Assembly (NCBI GenBank): GCA_002319075.1
Contig: NVQB01000001.1
Span: forward strand, 5,332,001 to 5,396,000
DNA: 64,000 nt
Source: Sphingobacteriaceae bacterium
Lineage (GTDB): Bacteria; Bacteroidota; Bacteroidia; B-17B0; Aurantibacillaceae
Reading direction: 5' to 3'
The notes under the pieces are model-generated. The model was not told the origin of the DNA. It worked only from the letters and a program-made list of their open reading frames with translations, and did not search any database. This document shows, piece after piece, positions 63,157 through 64,000 of the stretch (its first letter is position 1; each line of letters opens with the position of its first letter). The position numbers were made by a program, and so were the translations under genes.

Positions 63157-63186
63157 AAAACGGGCGGTAAACCGAACTTTTTCGAC
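63156..63186 (-). terminator. GGCGGTAAACCG-type hairpin (copy 3)
   Basis: CGGTAAACCG core between A and T runs, next to the DUF2971 start and before the 3' end of the UDG-like gene. Its stem is weaker than in copies 1 and 2. Confidence 0.55.
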
Positions 63187-63199
63187 CTTATGATTCTAT

Positions 63200-63952
63200 T
63201 TATCTACGAAAATTGGCTAATTCCCTGCATAATTCATCTAACATCAACTTCATCTTTATTCCCGCTTCTCCTCTCGCATTTGGATGGTAAGTAATAAACA
63301 CCTTCTTAAGAAAATCCTTGAATATTGGATATTCTTCGCCGGAAACAGAATAATATAAAAGCTTCTCTTTCTCTGTATCGGGATCTAAATACGTCTTCTT
63401 GTGCTCATTCCAATCTACTGTATTTCCATCAATACGTTTATGAAGTACATCACTAGCGTCCGTTCCTAGTACCATAATAATATTCGGTTTAAATATTTTA
63501 ATCTCTTCTACCGAAACATTAAAGAGACTTTGCTCTAGTTCGACTTGCTCAGGGCTGATCTTATAGACATTATTCCAAATTAGACTAATATCCTTCTTAA
63601 GATTAAACTGCAATAACTCCTGAAAAGCATAAAAGTAATTCCAAAACGCATTGCCATAACGCCAATTACCTCCTTTAAAATAAAAATCTTCATACATGTC
63701 CATTAGTGCATTTATACCTTGCTCATCTGCTACATTATATATTTTTGTTTTGGTATCCCAACCATTTGTACTAATTCCGAATACCATTATACGTATGTCG
63801 GCTGCATTCCATTGATCTTCAAATTCAGGGGATACAGATAGTAAATGAGGGTGTTCAAAATCCTTATCGCCATCTTGTTTTAGTACCTCGGATTTAAAAG
63901 CTGACCATTTAGAGAGGTACAAATGTTGAAGTTGTGTTTTAATGTCACTCAT
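63200..63952 (-). CDS. Uracil-DNA-glycosylase-fold-like protein of unknown function
   Basis: A 250-residue protein. IRIMVFGISTNGW near residues 50-63, NYFYAFQELL, IFKPNIIMVLGTD and the late FITYHPNARG are spaced like the uracil-DNA-glycosylase superfamily. Catalytic residues are not certain, so activity is open. It precedes the DUF2971 and nuclease-like genes on the same strand. Confidence 0.45.
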   Translation of the reverse strand: MSDIKTQLQHLYLSKWSAFKSEVLKQDGDKDFEHPHLLSVSPEFEDQWNAADIRIMVFGISTNGWDTKTKIYNVADEQGINALMDMYEDFYFKGGNWRYGNAFWNYFYAFQELLQFNLKKDISLIWNNVYKISPEQVELEQSLFNVSVEEIKIFKPNIIMVLGTDASDVLHKRIDGNTVDWNEHKKTYLDPDTEKEKLLYYSVSGEEYPIFKDFLKKVFITYHPNARGEAGIKMKLMLDELCRELANFRR

Positions 63953-64000
63953 ATTGAGTTATGGGTTTCAAGAGCGTTACAGAGAAAATTAATAAAATAA

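Overview
The window looks like Bacteroidota chromosome. Evidence: AT-rich DNA, promoters of the TTTG / TAnnTTTG type, very few Shine-Dalgarno sequences, PorP/SprF outer-membrane proteins, SprB repeats and type B sorting domains of the type IX secretion and gliding machinery, and ISAon1-type and IS21-type insertion sequences. The class within the phylum cannot be fixed from sequence alone.

Layout. (1) 1-8.7 kb: a signalling operon with a CheA-like carboxy terminus, a CheC-like phosphatase and CheR, then a Sia-like partner-switching set (SpoIIE/PP2C phosphatase, two SiaB-like proteins, two SiaC-domain proteins) and an ABCG-type exporter with a TerB-like amino terminus. (2) 8.7-24.7 kb: secreted and surface proteins, including a 2759-residue SprB-repeat adhesin, two PorP/SprF partners, a second type B sorted protein and a TPR/beta-propeller protein. 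(3) 24.8-40.4 kb: an RNA-repair island. It contains an RNA ligase and an HD-polynucleotide kinase on the minus strand, then a basic protein, RtcB and PrfH behind a leader peptide and a terminator-like hairpin. Next come eight tRNA genes, a WYL regulator, a Ro60/TROVE protein, an array of Y-RNA-like genes, an S24/S26-like protein, a membrane protein, a second RtcB and two minimal nucleotidyltransferases. (4) 40.7-45.8 kb: an intact ISAon1-type element inside a zeta-toxin gene and a decayed IS21-type element inside another gene. (5) 45.7-64 kb: a defence-like region with a WYL-tailed protein, a reverse transcriptase, a UvrD helicase, an Rx4H (HEPN-like) protein, large nuclease and STAND NTPase proteins, a nucleotidyltransferase-HEPN fusion, and a three-gene nuclease/DUF2971 unit.

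The most striking part is 34.9-36.15 kb. Seven tandem RNA units share one design: a 6-8 bp outer stem that covaries between copies, the bulge TGYCGTA, a covarying inner stem, the motif (A/T)TACTTCG, a variable payload, and a conserved 9-nt return bulge close to GCTTTTTGC. They lie directly behind the Ro60 gene, so I read them as Y RNAs. Several payloads are tRNA mimics. In two of them the tRNA is circularly permuted, with the acceptor stem closed into a hairpin. A separate 192-nt gene is a tRNA shell whose anticodon arm is replaced by about 140 nt. A 16-18 bp palindrome (CCCGATAGCTATCGGG type) sits inside five tRNA or tRNA-like sites and nowhere else that I noticed.

Three copies of a 23-bp operator (ACTACGCA-N7-TGCGTAGT) lie before the WYL gene, the Ro60 gene and the second RtcB operon, which suggests one WYL-controlled regulon. 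Two near-identical promoter regions (27.54 and 30.77 kb) drive the RtcB-PrfH operon and the tRNA array, each followed by a tiny leader ORF and a terminator. My reading, as inference, is a layered response to RNA-cleaving toxins: ligation and end healing, ribosome rescue, spare or decoy tRNAs, and Ro60-Y RNA quality control.
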